Positions 28,096 to 39,049 of a DNA stretch of 64,000 bases are shown here, piece after piece (the first letter of the stretch is position 1; the number at the start of each line of letters is the position of its first letter). A program made the translations under genes and the position numbers. The stretch lies in assembly GCF_001984215.1 (NCBI RefSeq), contig NZ_CP019420.1, positions 3,782,001-3,846,000 on the forward strand, written 5' to 3'. Under the pieces are notes generated by a model. It saw only the letters and a program-made list of their open reading frames with translations, ran no database searches and was not told the DNA's origin. Source of the DNA: Mycobacterium sp. MS1601 (lineage in GTDB: Bacteria > Actinomycetota > Actinomycetes > Mycobacteriales > Mycobacteriaceae).

Positions 28096-29334
28096 TCAGG
28101 CGCCGGGTGCGGGCCCTGGCAGTGGCCCCAGCGGTGCCGGTGCCGGCGGCGGAGGAGGCGGTGGAGGCGGGGCGAACAGATTGGCCCACGGCGGCGGAGG
28201 CGGCGGAGGCGCCAGGGGAGCAGGCGGCAGCCCCGGCACTTCCAATGCCGGCGCTGCGGGAGTGTCGACGATGCAGAAGATCGCGCACGGCGCGGCAGCC
28301 GGTGGCCCGCCGGTGTCAGCCGGACCGGGCGGCACCGGCAAGCGGTTGGCGACATCGGTCTGCGACAGGCTCAGCGGCGTCAACGCCAGCGGATCGCCTG
28401 CGGGCAAACCGGCCGCGTTCATGGGGAAGTCGGGGCCGATGCCGCTGCCGCCGTCGAGGTGGGCGTTGGTGATGAGCTCGGGCACCGACCCGGTGATCGC
28501 CGGCAGGTCCACCGGTTCCACGCCGGTGGCGTAGGAGGCCGCCCAGCCCAGCACGTTGCGGGCGTAGGCCACCGAATTGTTGTACCGCAGAACCGAGGTC
28601 ATCACCTGACCGGGATCGCGCAGATTCAACCCGCCGCTGCACAGGTAGCGGGCGGCGGCCAGGGTGGAGTCGTAGAGATTCTGCGGATCGGACTTGCCGT
28701 CTCCGTCTCCGTCGGAGGCGTACCGCGACCACGTGCCGGGCAGGAACTGCATGGGGCCCATGGCGCGGGCGTAGACGGTGCGACCGGCCTGGGTGCTGTG
28801 CACGATCACCTCGTTGCCCGGCAGTGTCCCGTCCAGGGCTGGGCCGTAGATGGGCCGCGTCGCCGTGCCCCGGGCGTCGGTCGCCCCGCCATTGGCGTGC
28901 ATGGACTCGATGCGTCCGATACCCGCCAGCAGATTCCAGCTGACGCCACAGTTCGGCTGGGCTCGAGCCATCATCACTTCGGCATTGCGATACGCCGACA
29001 GCGCCATCGTCGGGATCCGCAGCGTCCCGGGTGCGGAAACCACCATGGGCGGAGGTGGCGCGGAATTGGTGGTGGCGGCGAAGCGGAAGTGGGTCGGCGG
29101 TCGTTTCACCGAGATGACCAAGGGCCCGGACATGTCCACGGGTGCGACGGCGGCCAGGGGAGTGATGGCCTCCTCACGCACCGGGTGCATAGCGGGGGCG
29201 GAGGCGCCGACGGCCGCTGCCAGGACCAGGGGTGTGAGTGCCGCGGCACTCAGTACGGAGGCCTTGGGCCCTTGGGAAACCTTGCGGCGGGCAGACTTCA
29301 GCGCGTCAGGGAGACCGTGTCCCGGTATGCGCAC
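28096..29334 (-). CDS. Lytic transglycosylase (MltB-like, SLT_2) with Pro-rich tail
   Basis: A 412-residue exported protein: basic N-terminus, hydrophobic export segment (ASVLSAAALTPLVLAAAVGASAPA, about 26-49), then a murein transglycosylase domain at about 105-300. Seen there are NCGVSWNLLAGIGRIESMHANGG with the catalytic Glu, AMGPMQFLPGTW, DGDGDGKSDPQNLYDSTLAAARYLC and VLRYNNSVAYARNVL. The C-terminus is a long Pro/Ala tail, which may span or bind the wall. It cleaves peptidoglycan non-hydrolytically. Corresponds to Rv1230c in position. It and mrp run in the same direction. Confidence 0.88.
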   Translation of the reverse strand: MRIPGHGLPDALKSARRKVSQGPKASVLSAAALTPLVLAAAVGASAPAMHPVREEAITPLAAVAPVDMSGPLVISVKRPPTHFRFAATTNSAPPPPMVVSAPGTLRIPTMALSAYRNAEVMMARAQPNCGVSWNLLAGIGRIESMHANGGATDARGTATRPIYGPALDGTLPGNEVIVHSTQAGRTVYARAMGPMQFLPGTWSRYASDGDGDGKSDPQNLYDSTLAAARYLCSGGLNLRDPGQVMTSVLRYNNSVAYARNVLGWAASYATGVEPVDLPAITGSVPELITNAHLDGGSGIGPDFPMNAAGLPAGDPLALTPLSLSQTDVANRLPVPPGPADTGGPPAAAPCAIFCIVDTPAAPALEVPGLPPAPLAPPPPPPPWANLFAPPPPPPPPPAPAPLGPLPGPAPGA

Positions 29335-29406
29335 TGGACCGTCCTGGGTGAGACCGTGTGAACTCAGTCACCATACATAGTCCTGTGACACCTGTGGCCA
29401 CATTTG

Positions 29407-29973
29407 TCAGGGTTGACTGGAGGGGCTACCGGGCGGGTTCTGCCTGATCTGTTTTTTCGTCTTGCGCACCTGGCGTTCGGTCCTGGCGAGCGCGGGTTCG
29501 ATCCCCTCGATCATCTCGCGGATCTCGTCGAGTTCACGGCGCAGATAGTCGCGGGTGGCCACCTCACCGACGGCCAGTCGCAGTGCCGCCAGTTCCCGCG
29601 CCAGGAACTCGGTGTCGGCCTTGGTCTGCTGGGCCCGTCGCCGGTCTTCCTCGAGTGCCACCCGGTCGCGGTTCTCCTGCCGGTTCTGGGCCAGCAGGAT
29701 CAGCGGAGCAGCGTAGGCGGCCTGCGTGGAGAAGGCCAGGTTCAGCAGGATGAACGGGTAGGGGTCCCACTGCCAGGCGAAGGCACCCATGTTCAGCAGA
29801 ATCCAGACGATCACCACGATTGTCTGGATGGCCAGATAGCGGCCGGTCCCCAGGAAGCGGGCGATGGACTCGCTGACTCGCGCGGCCGCCTCGACGTCGA
29901 TCCTCGGGGTGAACCGCCGACGGTAGACACGCGGAGTAGCCAGCCGGTCCCGGCTGCTGCTGGATTCGCTCAC
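29407..29973 (-). CDS. DUF1003 membrane protein
   Basis: A 188-residue protein with two membrane helices (LAIQTIVVIVWILLNMGAF and YPFILLNLAFSTQAAYAAPLILLA), the DUF1003 core with the conserved WDPYPFILLNLAFS and LAQNRQENRDR, and a basic coiled-coil tail (LRRELDEIREMIEGIEPALARTERQVRKTKKQIRQ). The start is a GTG at 29973 that overlaps the stop of the upstream MgtE-like gene, so the two proteins are translationally coupled and likely work together. Equivalent to Rv1231c. Confidence 0.85.
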   Translation of the reverse strand: MSESSSSRDRLATPRVYRRRFTPRIDVEAAARVSESIARFLGTGRYLAIQTIVVIVWILLNMGAFAWQWDPYPFILLNLAFSTQAAYAAPLILLAQNRQENRDRVALEEDRRRAQQTKADTEFLARELAALRLAVGEVATRDYLRRELDEIREMIEGIEPALARTERQVRKTKKQIRQNPPGSPSSQP

Positions 29974-31256
29974 GGCGCGGGGTCCAATTCGGGTTCGTCG
30001 GTGCGCTCGCGCCAGTCATGGGGCAGCAGGTGGTCCAGCACGTCGTCGACGGTGACGGCGCCCAGCAGGTGGTTCTCGTCGTCGACCACCGGCCCGCACA
30101 CCAGGTTGTAGGCGGCGAAGTATCGGGTCACGCCGGCCAGCGAGGTGTCCGGTGTCAGGCTGGGCAGGTCCTTGTCGATCATGCCGCTGACCAGCGAGGC
30201 CGGCGGCTCCCGCAGCAGCCGCTGCAGGTGGACGCAGCCCAGGTAGCGGCCGGTCGGCGTGGACGTCGGCGGCCGCACCACGAACACCAACGACGACAGC
30301 GCCGGGGTCAGGTCCGGATCACGGACGCGGGCCAGGGCTTCGGCCACGGTGGTGTCGGGGGCGAGCACCACCGGTTCCGGCGTCATCAAACCGCCCGCTG
30401 TGTCGGGGGAGTGCTGCAGCAGCCGTCGCACCGGGTCGGAGTCCTCGGGATCCATCCGGGCCAGCAGTACCTCGGCCTCGCCGGGGTTCATCACCCCCAA
30501 CAGGTCGGCGGCATCGTCGGGATCCATGGCTTCCAGCACGTCGGCGGCGCGTTCGGTGCCCAGCTGCATCAGCAGTTCGGTCTGGTCGTCCTCGGGGAGC
30601 TCCTGCAGCACGTCGGCCAACCGTTCGTCGTCGAGAGCGTTGACCACCTCGTTGCGCCGTTTGGAAGGCAACTCGCGGATGGCGTCGGCGACCTCGATGG
30701 GACGCTGCCCCTCGAACTGGTGCAGCAGTTGCGCGACGTCCTGGCCCGGCATGGCCAGTGCCGACGGGGTGAGGCCGTGCACGTTCTGCCAGTCCACGAC
30801 GTGCACCGTGGTGCGACGGCCGAGCCGCCGATGGCTGCGCACGGCCACCCGAGTCACCATCCAGTCCCGGGAGCGCACCGGTTCGATGGCCAGGTCGACC
30901 ACCACCACGTCCACGGCCTGCAGCTGTGGCAGTTCGGGGTCGTTGACGCGGACCCGCGTGTCGAGCACCTGGCCGAGCACCAGCACCTCGCCGGGCCGCT
31001 GCGCGAAACGACGGAGCGACAGGCTGGCGGTGTTGAGGGTGATCGCCTGCGGTTCGATGGCGGTGACGCGCAGAATCGGCACGAAAATTCTTCGGCGCGA
31101 GAGCAATTCGACCACCAGACCCAGTACTCGTGGTTGCTGGCGCACGATACTGATGCTGATCACGACGTCGCGCACCCGGCCCAGCGATTCGCCGTCGGGG
31201 CCGAGAACCCCCAAGCCCGCTAGGCGGGCTGCATAGACCCTGTTGACCGACGCCAT
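29970..31256 (-). CDS. MgtE N-domain/CBS protein with N-terminal PRC-barrel-like region, no channel domain
   Basis: A 428-residue soluble protein. Residues 1-140 contain PRC-barrel-like segments (GVLGPDGESLGRVRDVVI). Residues about 165-280 are an MgtE intracellular domain made of repeated L-P-x-x-x-x-x-x-L-x-x-L-x-x-E helices (IRELPSKRRNEVVNALDDERLAD, LQELPEDDQTELL, AMDPDDAADLL). Residues 280-415 carry two CBS motifs (TAGGLMTPEPV, AYNLVCGPVVDDENHLLGAVTVDDVLDHL). In true MgtE these form the Mg2+-sensing gate below a channel, which is absent here. It may be a Mg2+ or nucleotide sensor acting through the coupled DUF1003 protein (inference). ATG 31256. Confidence 0.85.
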   Translation of the reverse strand: MASVNRVYAARLAGLGVLGPDGESLGRVRDVVISISIVRQQPRVLGLVVELLSRRRIFVPILRVTAIEPQAITLNTASLSLRRFAQRPGEVLVLGQVLDTRVRVNDPELPQLQAVDVVVVDLAIEPVRSRDWMVTRVAVRSHRRLGRRTTVHVVDWQNVHGLTPSALAMPGQDVAQLLHQFEGQRPIEVADAIRELPSKRRNEVVNALDDERLADVLQELPEDDQTELLMQLGTERAADVLEAMDPDDAADLLGVMNPGEAEVLLARMDPEDSDPVRRLLQHSPDTAGGLMTPEPVVLAPDTTVAEALARVRDPDLTPALSSLVFVVRPPTSTPTGRYLGCVHLQRLLREPPASLVSGMIDKDLPSLTPDTSLAGVTRYFAAYNLVCGPVVDDENHLLGAVTVDDVLDHLLPHDWRERTDEPELDPAP

Positions 31257-31281
31257 AACTACAAAGGGTAGGAGTGAATGG

Positions 31282-32238
31282 GTGAACACCGCCTATCGAC
31301 CCCGTAGAACGTGTCTGTCAGTTCCCGGCAGCAGCCGCAAATTCATCGACAAGGCCAAGGGCCTGCCCGCAGACGAGGTGTTCCTGGACCTCGAAGACGC
31401 GGTGGCGCCGGAGGCCAAGGCCGCTGCCCGACCCGTCGTTGCGGCCGCGCTGGCCGAACCGGGTTGGGGGCACCAGCTGCGCGGCGTGCGGGTCAACGAC
31501 TGGACCACACCGTGGACCCACGCCGACGTCATCGAGGTGGTGGCCGGAGCCGGGGACGCCCTCGACGTCATCGTGTTGCCCAAGGTCACCGACGTCGCGC
31601 ACGTCACCGCGCTGGACCTGCTGCTCACCCAGCTGGAACACACCCACGGACTGGAAGTCGGCGGCATCGGCATCGACGCCCAGATCGAAGACGCCCGAGG
31701 GTTGACCCAGATCAACGCGATCGCCGCCCACCCGCGGGTTCACGCGCTGGTCCTGGGGCCTGCGGACATGATGGCGAGCCTGAACATGCGCACCCTGGTG
31801 GTCGGTGAGCAGCCGGAGGGCTACGACGTCGGCGACGCCCATCACCACGTGCTGATGACGATCCTGGTGGCGGCCCGAGCCCACGGGAAGGCCGCGATCG
31901 ACGGGCCGTATCTGAAGGTGCGTGACACCGACGCGTTCCGGAAGGTGGCCGGCCGCGCGGCGGCGCTCGGGTACGACGGCAAGTGGGTGCTGCATCCCGA
32001 CCAGATCGCGGCGGGCAACGAACTCTTCAGCCCGCGCCAGGCCGACTACGACCATGCCGAGTTGATCCTGGAAGCGTACGAGTGGCACACCTCGACCGCC
32101 GGCGGTGCACGCGGTGCGGTGATGCTCGGCGACGAGATGATCGACGAGGCCAGCCGCAAGATGGCGTTGGTGATCGCCGGGAAAGGCCGCGCCGCCGGCA
32201 TGCAGCGCCAGTCGCCGCCGTTCACCCCGGACAGCTAA
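31282..32238 (+). CDS. HpcH/HpaI-family CoA-ester lyase (CitE-like)
   Basis: A 318-residue TIM-barrel protein of the citrate-lyase beta/malyl-CoA lyase family. Motifs are RTCLSVPGSSRKFIDKA (substrate entry), DEVFLDLEDAV (metal-binding acidic residues), VLPKVTD, IDAQIEDARG (metal Glu), LGPADMMASL and GKWVLHPDQIAAGNELF. Such stand-alone CitE-like proteins act on short acyl-CoAs such as malyl-, beta-methylmalyl- or citramalyl-CoA, in the cytosol. GTG 31282 with GGTAGGAG upstream is chosen. The last four bases overlap the DUF4190 gene on the other strand. No counterpart is recalled at this place in H37Rv. Confidence 0.85.
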   Translation: MNTAYRPRRTCLSVPGSSRKFIDKAKGLPADEVFLDLEDAVAPEAKAAARPVVAAALAEPGWGHQLRGVRVNDWTTPWTHADVIEVVAGAGDALDVIVLPKVTDVAHVTALDLLLTQLEHTHGLEVGGIGIDAQIEDARGLTQINAIAAHPRVHALVLGPADMMASLNMRTLVVGEQPEGYDVGDAHHHVLMTILVAARAHGKAAIDGPYLKVRDTDAFRKVAGRAAALGYDGKWVLHPDQIAAGNELFSPRQADYDHAELILEAYEWHTSTAGGARGAVMLGDEMIDEASRKMALVIAGKGRAAGMQRQSPPFTPDS

Positions 32239-32837
32239 TAGGGGTAACTGGAGGTGTCGGCGGCGATGACCACGAGGAACACGATGTACAGGATCCCCAA
32301 CACCACGACCAGGCTGCCGATGATCAGGCCCGCCAGTGCCAGACCGTAGCCGTCCTGGCCGGTCTGTTTGGTCTCACGCATGGCGATGATGCCCAAGATG
32401 ATGCCGGCGATGGACGGCAGCCCGCACAGCAGCAGACCGCCGACGGCGGTGACGAGTGCGGCGATCGCCTTGCCGTTGGTGCCCGGCGGCTTGCCCTGGC
32501 CGTAGGGGTCGTACGGGTTGTAGACCGGGTAACCCGGATACGCACCGGGGTGCGGTGGATACGGCGGGTAGGGCGGGGGATAGGCACCCGCGTTGGGTGG
32601 GTAGCCGGCCGCGCTCGGCGGCGGGAACGCACCGCCCGCCGGCGGGGGATACCCACCGCCGGCCGGAGGCGGATATCCACTGTCGGTCGGTGGCGGATAG
32701 CCCGGCGACGGCGGGGAGTATCCGGGATCCGGGTAGTGCGCCGGATAGTCGACCGGCGCGTACGGATCGGCCTGCGGGGGCGAGTTCTCCAGCGACGGGT
32801 ACTCGTTTCCGCCCGACTGTGGTTCCGGGTTGGTCAT
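32235..32837 (-). CDS. Pro/Tyr/Gly-rich DUF4190 membrane protein
   Basis: A 200-residue protein: about 115 residues of PGYPPP/GGYPPP-type repeats, cytoplasmic or disordered, followed by two membrane helices (ALVTAVGGLLLCGLPSIAGIILGIIAM and GLALAGLIIGSLVVVLGILYIVFLVVI) separated by RETKQTGQDGYG, the DUF4190 loop. Related in architecture to the next gene, so they look like tandem duplicates. Function unknown; Rv1233c is the positional equivalent. The stop region overlaps the convergent CitE-like gene. Confidence 0.8.
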   Translation of the reverse strand: MTNPEPQSGGNEYPSLENSPPQADPYAPVDYPAHYPDPGYSPPSPGYPPPTDSGYPPPAGGGYPPPAGGAFPPPSAAGYPPNAGAYPPPYPPYPPHPGAYPGYPVYNPYDPYGQGKPPGTNGKAIAALVTAVGGLLLCGLPSIAGIILGIIAMRETKQTGQDGYGLALAGLIIGSLVVVLGILYIVFLVVIAADTSSYPY

Positions 32838-32856
32838 GAGGTGCCTGCTCCCAGCA

Positions 32857-33300
32857 TCAACGAAGCGCGAAGATGGTCCAGATTAGTCCGACGATGAGCA
32901 TCGCCACACCGACGACGATTCCGGCGACGGCGATTCCGTAACCCTCTTGCCGTGTCTCCTTGATCTGACTCAGTGCCACGGCACCGAGCACGATGCCGAC
33001 GATCGAGAGGATGCCGCCGCAGAAAGGCACGATACCCAGCCCTGAGGTCACCAGCGAGGCGATGGCCATCGTGTTGGTGGTGGTCCGCTGCGGTGGGGCG
33101 TACCCGTAGTCGTACTGGTCATTGCCGGGGAAGCCGGGCTGGTACTGCGGGCCGTACTGGTGATAACCGGGCGGCGGCGGATAGTTGCCCGGCGGCGGGT
33201 ACTGCGGCGGGGGCGGTTCGAGGCCAGACTGCTCGGGTGACGGGTCCGTGCCTGACTGCTCATCCGGCTTGTCGCCGGAGTCTCCGCCGGGCATGGTCAT
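32857..33300 (-). CDS. Pro-rich DUF4190 membrane protein (paralogue)
   Basis: A 147-residue protein with a shorter Pro/Gln/Tyr-rich head and the same two-helix DUF4190 core: IASLVTSGLGIVPFCGGILSIVGIVLGAVAL, loop SQIKETRQEGYG, then IAVAGIVVGVAMLIVGLIWTIFAL. ATG 33300 (M-T-M-P-G-G-D-S) is preferred over an in-frame start 9 nt upstream. It lies 19 nt before the previous paralogue on the same strand, so the pair is likely cotranscribed and may form a complex. Function unknown. Confidence 0.78.
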   Translation of the reverse strand: MTMPGGDSGDKPDEQSGTDPSPEQSGLEPPPPQYPPPGNYPPPPGYHQYGPQYQPGFPGNDQYDYGYAPPQRTTTNTMAIASLVTSGLGIVPFCGGILSIVGIVLGAVALSQIKETRQEGYGIAVAGIVVGVAMLIVGLIWTIFALR

Positions 33301-33450
33301 GCTCCTCAACCTATCGTATGCGCTGGTGAAGCGGCAGGATCGAAGGTCAGGGCACCAAAGCCCCGGTTGTCTCGTTGACCAAGGAGAAGCAGGCGCACGG
33401 ACACCGGAAACACTGGCCGAAATCGTGTGTCTAGAGGAGGATGACGAGCT

Positions 33451-33975
33451 ATGACCAGTCCGTTCCAGTCGGGGCAGACGCCGGGCGGCGCCGCCGGCGG
33501 TGCGCGAGGCCGGCGTGCTCCTGTGGGGTTGCCGACGCCTCCGAAGGGGTGGCCTATCGGGTCCTACCCCACCTACGCCGAGGCGCAGAAAGCCGTCGAC
33601 TACCTGTCCGACAACGCCTTCCCCGTCGAACAGGTGACCATCGTCGGCGTGGACCTGATGCAGGTCGAGCGCGTCACCGGTCGCTTGAGCTGGGCCAAGG
33701 TACTCGGCGGCGGTGTGTTGACCGGCGCGTGGCTCGGTATCTTCATCGGCCTGGTCCTCGGTTTCTTCAGCCCCAATCCGTGGTCGTCGCTGCTGACAGG
33801 CCTGATCGCCGGTATCTTCTTCGGCTTGATCACCTCGGCGATCCCGTACGCGATGGCCAAGGGCACAAGGGATTTCAGCTCCACCATGCAGCTCGTGGCC
33901 GGCCGGTACGACGTGTTGTGCGACCCGCAGAACGCTGAACGTGCCCGCGACATGCTGGCGCGCCTGACGCTGTAA
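33451..33975 (+). CDS. General-stress-protein-17M-like membrane protein (Rv1234-like)
   Basis: A 174-residue protein. The region GSYPTYAEAQKAVDYLSDNAFPVEQVTIVGVDL matches the N-terminal fold of YflT/GSP17M proteins. Two hydrophobic helices follow (VLTGAWLGIFIGLVLGFF and LLTGLIAGIFFGLITSAIPYAM), and a soluble end (VAGRYDVLCDPQNAERARDMLARL) resembling a ferredoxin-like repeat. Good ribosome binding site AGAGGAGG before ATG 33451. Divergent from the DUF4190 pair across 150 nt. Function unknown. Confidence 0.75.
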   Translation: MTSPFQSGQTPGGAAGGARGRRAPVGLPTPPKGWPIGSYPTYAEAQKAVDYLSDNAFPVEQVTIVGVDLMQVERVTGRLSWAKVLGGGVLTGAWLGIFIGLVLGFFSPNPWSSLLTGLIAGIFFGLITSAIPYAMAKGTRDFSSTMQLVAGRYDVLCDPQNAERARDMLARLTL

Positions 33976-34076
33976 CGGGCTGGTTTGAAGATCTGCTGAG
34001 CTCTTTGGCCTGCCGTCGATTCAGGCGCTCACAGCGCGGGGAGTGTTGCATCTCACCGTCCTGTCGCTTTACGGTT

Positions 34077-34104
34077 CACGCGCGGGACCAGCCCGCGCCC
34101 GTGA
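34077..34104 (+). promoter_or_regulatory. Hairpin in the lpqY leader
   Basis: GCGCGGG-ACCAG-CCCGCGC (arms 34080-34086 and 34092-34098), flanked by TCAC/GTGA, lies 22 nt before the lpqY start. It could be a terminator of the upstream gene, an RNA element or an operator; there is no U-tract. Confidence 0.35.
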
Positions 34105-36429
<2,325 letters not shown>

Positions 36430-36446
<17 letters not shown>

Positions 36447-37275
36447 GCAAGTGACCGGCCGCCGCGCCGCCGGGTGGATCATCATCGACGTCCTGGTGGT
36501 CACCTACGCGCTGTTCCCCGTGCTGTGGATCTTGTCGCTGTCGTTGAAGCCGACGTCGAGTGTCAAGGACGGCAAGCTGATTCCGTCGGAGATCACCTTC
36601 GAGAACTACCGGGCGATCTTCGCCGGAGACGCGTTCAATTCCGCGCTGGTCAACTCCATCGGTATCGGGCTCATCACCACCGTGATCGCCGTGGTGATCG
36701 GCGCCATGGCCGCCTATGCCATCGCCCGGTTGTCCTTTCCGGGCAAGAAGGTATTGGTAGGGGTGGCACTGCTGATCGCCATGTTCCCCCAGATCTCGCT
36801 GGTGACACCGTTGTTCAACATCGAGCGGCAACTGGGGCTGTTCGACACCTGGCCGGGCCTGATCATCCCGTACATCACGTTTGCGCTGCCGCTGGCCATC
36901 TACACCCTCTCGGCGTTCTTCAGGGAGATCCCGTGGGATCTGGAGAAGGCTGCCAAGATGGACGGCGCCACACCGGGTCAGGCGTTCCGCAAGGTCATCG
37001 CGCCGTTGGCTGCGCCTGGCATCGTCACCGCCGCCATCCTGGTGTTCATCTTCGCGTGGAACGATCTGCTGCTGGCGCTGTCGCTGACTGCCACCACGTC
37101 CGCGATCACCGCTCCGGTGGCCATCGCGAACTTCACGGGCAGTTCACAATTCGAGGAACCCACCGGCTCCATCGCGGCGGGAGCCATTGTGATCACCATT
37201 CCGATCATCATCTTTGTCCTGATTTTCCAGCGACGCATCGTCGCGGGACTGACCTCCGGTGCCGTGAAGGGATAG
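36430..37275 (+). CDS. sugB: Trehalose ABC importer permease SugB
   Basis: A 281-residue MalG-type permease. The first helix is [24 protein letters not shown], followed by [16 protein letters not shown] typical of MalG proteins; the ATPase-docking loop is [30 protein letters not shown] 36430 (M-L-T-V-A-E-Q) is chosen from homology; it overlaps sugA by 17 nt, so translation is coupled. Four nucleotides separate it from sugC. Equivalent to Rv1237. Confidence 0.93.
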
Positions 37276-37279
37276 CGCG

Positions 37280-38452
37280 ATGGCAGAAATCGTGTTGCAG
37301 AACGTCAACAAGACCTACGCCGACGGAGCCATCGCCGTAAAGGACTTCTCCATCTCCATCGCAGACGGCGAGTTCATCATCCTGGTGGGACCGTCAGGGT
37401 GTGGAAAATCCACCACCCTCAACATGATCGCCGGGCTCGAGGACATCACCTCCGGTGACCTGCTGATCGACGGGTCCCGCGTCAACGACAAGGCGCCCAA
37501 GGACCGCGACATCGCCATGGTGTTCCAGTCCTACGCGCTGTACCCGCACATGACCGTGCGTGAGAACATCGCATTCCCACTCACCCTCGCCGGCAGCGCC
37601 AAAGCGGACGTCGCCAGAAAGGTGGACGACACCGCGAAGATCCTGGACTTGACTGCGCTGCTGGACCGCAAGCCGTCGCAGCTCTCGGGTGGACAGCGCC
37701 AGCGAGTTGCCATGGGCCGCGCCATCGTTCGCAATCCCAAGGCGTTCCTGATGGACGAGCCACTGTCCAATCTGGATGCCAAGCTGCGGGTACAGATGCG
37801 CGGTGAGATCGCGCGGCTACAGCAGCGTCTGAAAACCACCACCGTCTACGTCACACACGACCAGACCGAGGCGATGACGCTGGGGGACCGGGTGGTGGTG
37901 ATGCGCGGTGGTGTGGCTCAGCAGATCGGCACGCCGACTGAGCTTTACGAACGTCCTGCCAATCTCTTCGTGGCCGGTTTCATCGGGTCTCCCGCCATGA
38001 ACTTCTTCCCTGCCACCCGCACCGACATCGGGGTGATGCTGCCGTTTGGCGAAGTGACGTTGACGCAGGAGGCTGATGACCTGCTGGCCCAGCATCCCTC
38101 GTCGAAGAACCTGATTGCCGGCATCCGCCCCGAACACTTCGAGGATGCGGCGGTGCTGGACGGTTACGCCCGGATTCGTGCGCTGACCTTCACCGTCACG
38201 GTGGATCTGGTGGAATCGCTGGGCGCCGACAAGTACCTGTACTTCACGACATCAGGCAGCGGTGCCAGGGCCGAGCAGTTGACCGAGTTGGCCGCGGAAT
38301 CCGGCGCGGACGAAAACGAGTTCGTCGCGCGGGTGTCCACCGAGTCCAGGGCCACCAAGGACCAGGATGTCGAGTTGGCATTCGACACCTCCAAACTGGT
38401 GCTCTTCGATGCTGATTCGGGCGCGAACCTCAGCGTCCCGCCGTCACGATGA
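37280..38452 (+). CDS. sugC: Trehalose ABC importer ATPase SugC
   Basis: A 390-residue MalK-type ATPase. Walker A GPSGCGKST, Q-loop VFQSYALYPHMTV, signature LSGGQRQRVAMGRA, Walker B FLMDEPLSNLDAKLR and H-loop VYVTHDQTEAMT are all present, followed by a C-terminal regulatory OB-fold (NLIAGIRPEHFEDA). It drives import by the LpqY-SugAB complex. Its TGA overlaps the next ATG, so the downstream Sufu-like gene belongs to the same operon. Confidence 0.95.
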   Translation: MAEIVLQNVNKTYADGAIAVKDFSISIADGEFIILVGPSGCGKSTTLNMIAGLEDITSGDLLIDGSRVNDKAPKDRDIAMVFQSYALYPHMTVRENIAFPLTLAGSAKADVARKVDDTAKILDLTALLDRKPSQLSGGQRQRVAMGRAIVRNPKAFLMDEPLSNLDAKLRVQMRGEIARLQQRLKTTTVYVTHDQTEAMTLGDRVVVMRGGVAQQIGTPTELYERPANLFVAGFIGSPAMNFFPATRTDIGVMLPFGEVTLTQEADDLLAQHPSSKNLIAGIRPEHFEDAAVLDGYARIRALTFTVTVDLVESLGADKYLYFTTSGSGARAEQLTELAAESGADENEFVARVSTESRATKDQDVELAFDTSKLVLFDADSGANLSVPPSR

Positions 38453-39018
38453 CGCAGGTACTCGACATCGTCCGCGCCCATCTGCGCGGGCATTTCGCCG
38501 GCGCCGAGCCCGACTCGGCCAGCGTCACCTTCCTGGGCGTCGAGCGGATCGAGATACTGAGGTTCGGTCCGGGTCCCGACGGGCTGGTGCACTATGTGTC
38601 GCTGGGCTGTTCCCGTCACCCGATGGGGGACCCGACGCAGCTCGCCGCCGACCCGCTCCATGGGCCACGCGCCGAACTGGTTGTCAGCCTTCGTGATTCC
38701 GTTCCCACTCCCGGTATCGCCAGGGCCATCGCCCTGCTGGCTGCCACCCCGGCCGTCGACGGTGTGGTCCTGCAGCAAGACGCCCTGATCGATCTGGGCG
38801 CCACGTTGTGGGAGGGTGCCAGGGTCAGCGCGGTGGTGCTCGGCCGTAGCGAGATCCCCGATGCCACACTGGATCCTCCGCGGGAGCCGGTGGTCTTCCT
38901 GTCGGCCACCCCCATCTCGGCCAACGAGGCAGCCTGGGTTCGGCTCAAGGGAATCGACGAACTGCGTCGCACCTGGGAGCAGGACGGCGTGGACGTGCGG
39001 GACCCCGCTCGCCTCTAG
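38449..39018 (+). CDS. Suppressor-of-fused (SUFU)-like domain protein
   Basis: A 189-residue cytosolic protein. Segments LGVERIEILRFGPGPDG, VHYVSLGCSRHPM, PRAELVVSLRD and PVVFLSATPISANEAAWVRLKG fit the bacterial SUFU-domain family, where such proteins often act as immunity or accessory factors, mostly of unknown role. Its ATG overlaps the sugC stop (ATGA), so it is translated with the trehalose importer; a functional link is only inferred. It ends convergent to corA, 32 nt away. Confidence 0.7.
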   Translation: MTQVLDIVRAHLRGHFAGAEPDSASVTFLGVERIEILRFGPGPDGLVHYVSLGCSRHPMGDPTQLAADPLHGPRAELVVSLRDSVPTPGIARAIALLAATPAVDGVVLQQDALIDLGATLWEGARVSAVVLGRSEIPDATLDPPREPVVFLSATPISANEAAWVRLKGIDELRRTWEQDGVDVRDPARL

Positions 39019-39049
39019 CCAGGTCCGATCGCGCCGGCTCGCCTTGCCA

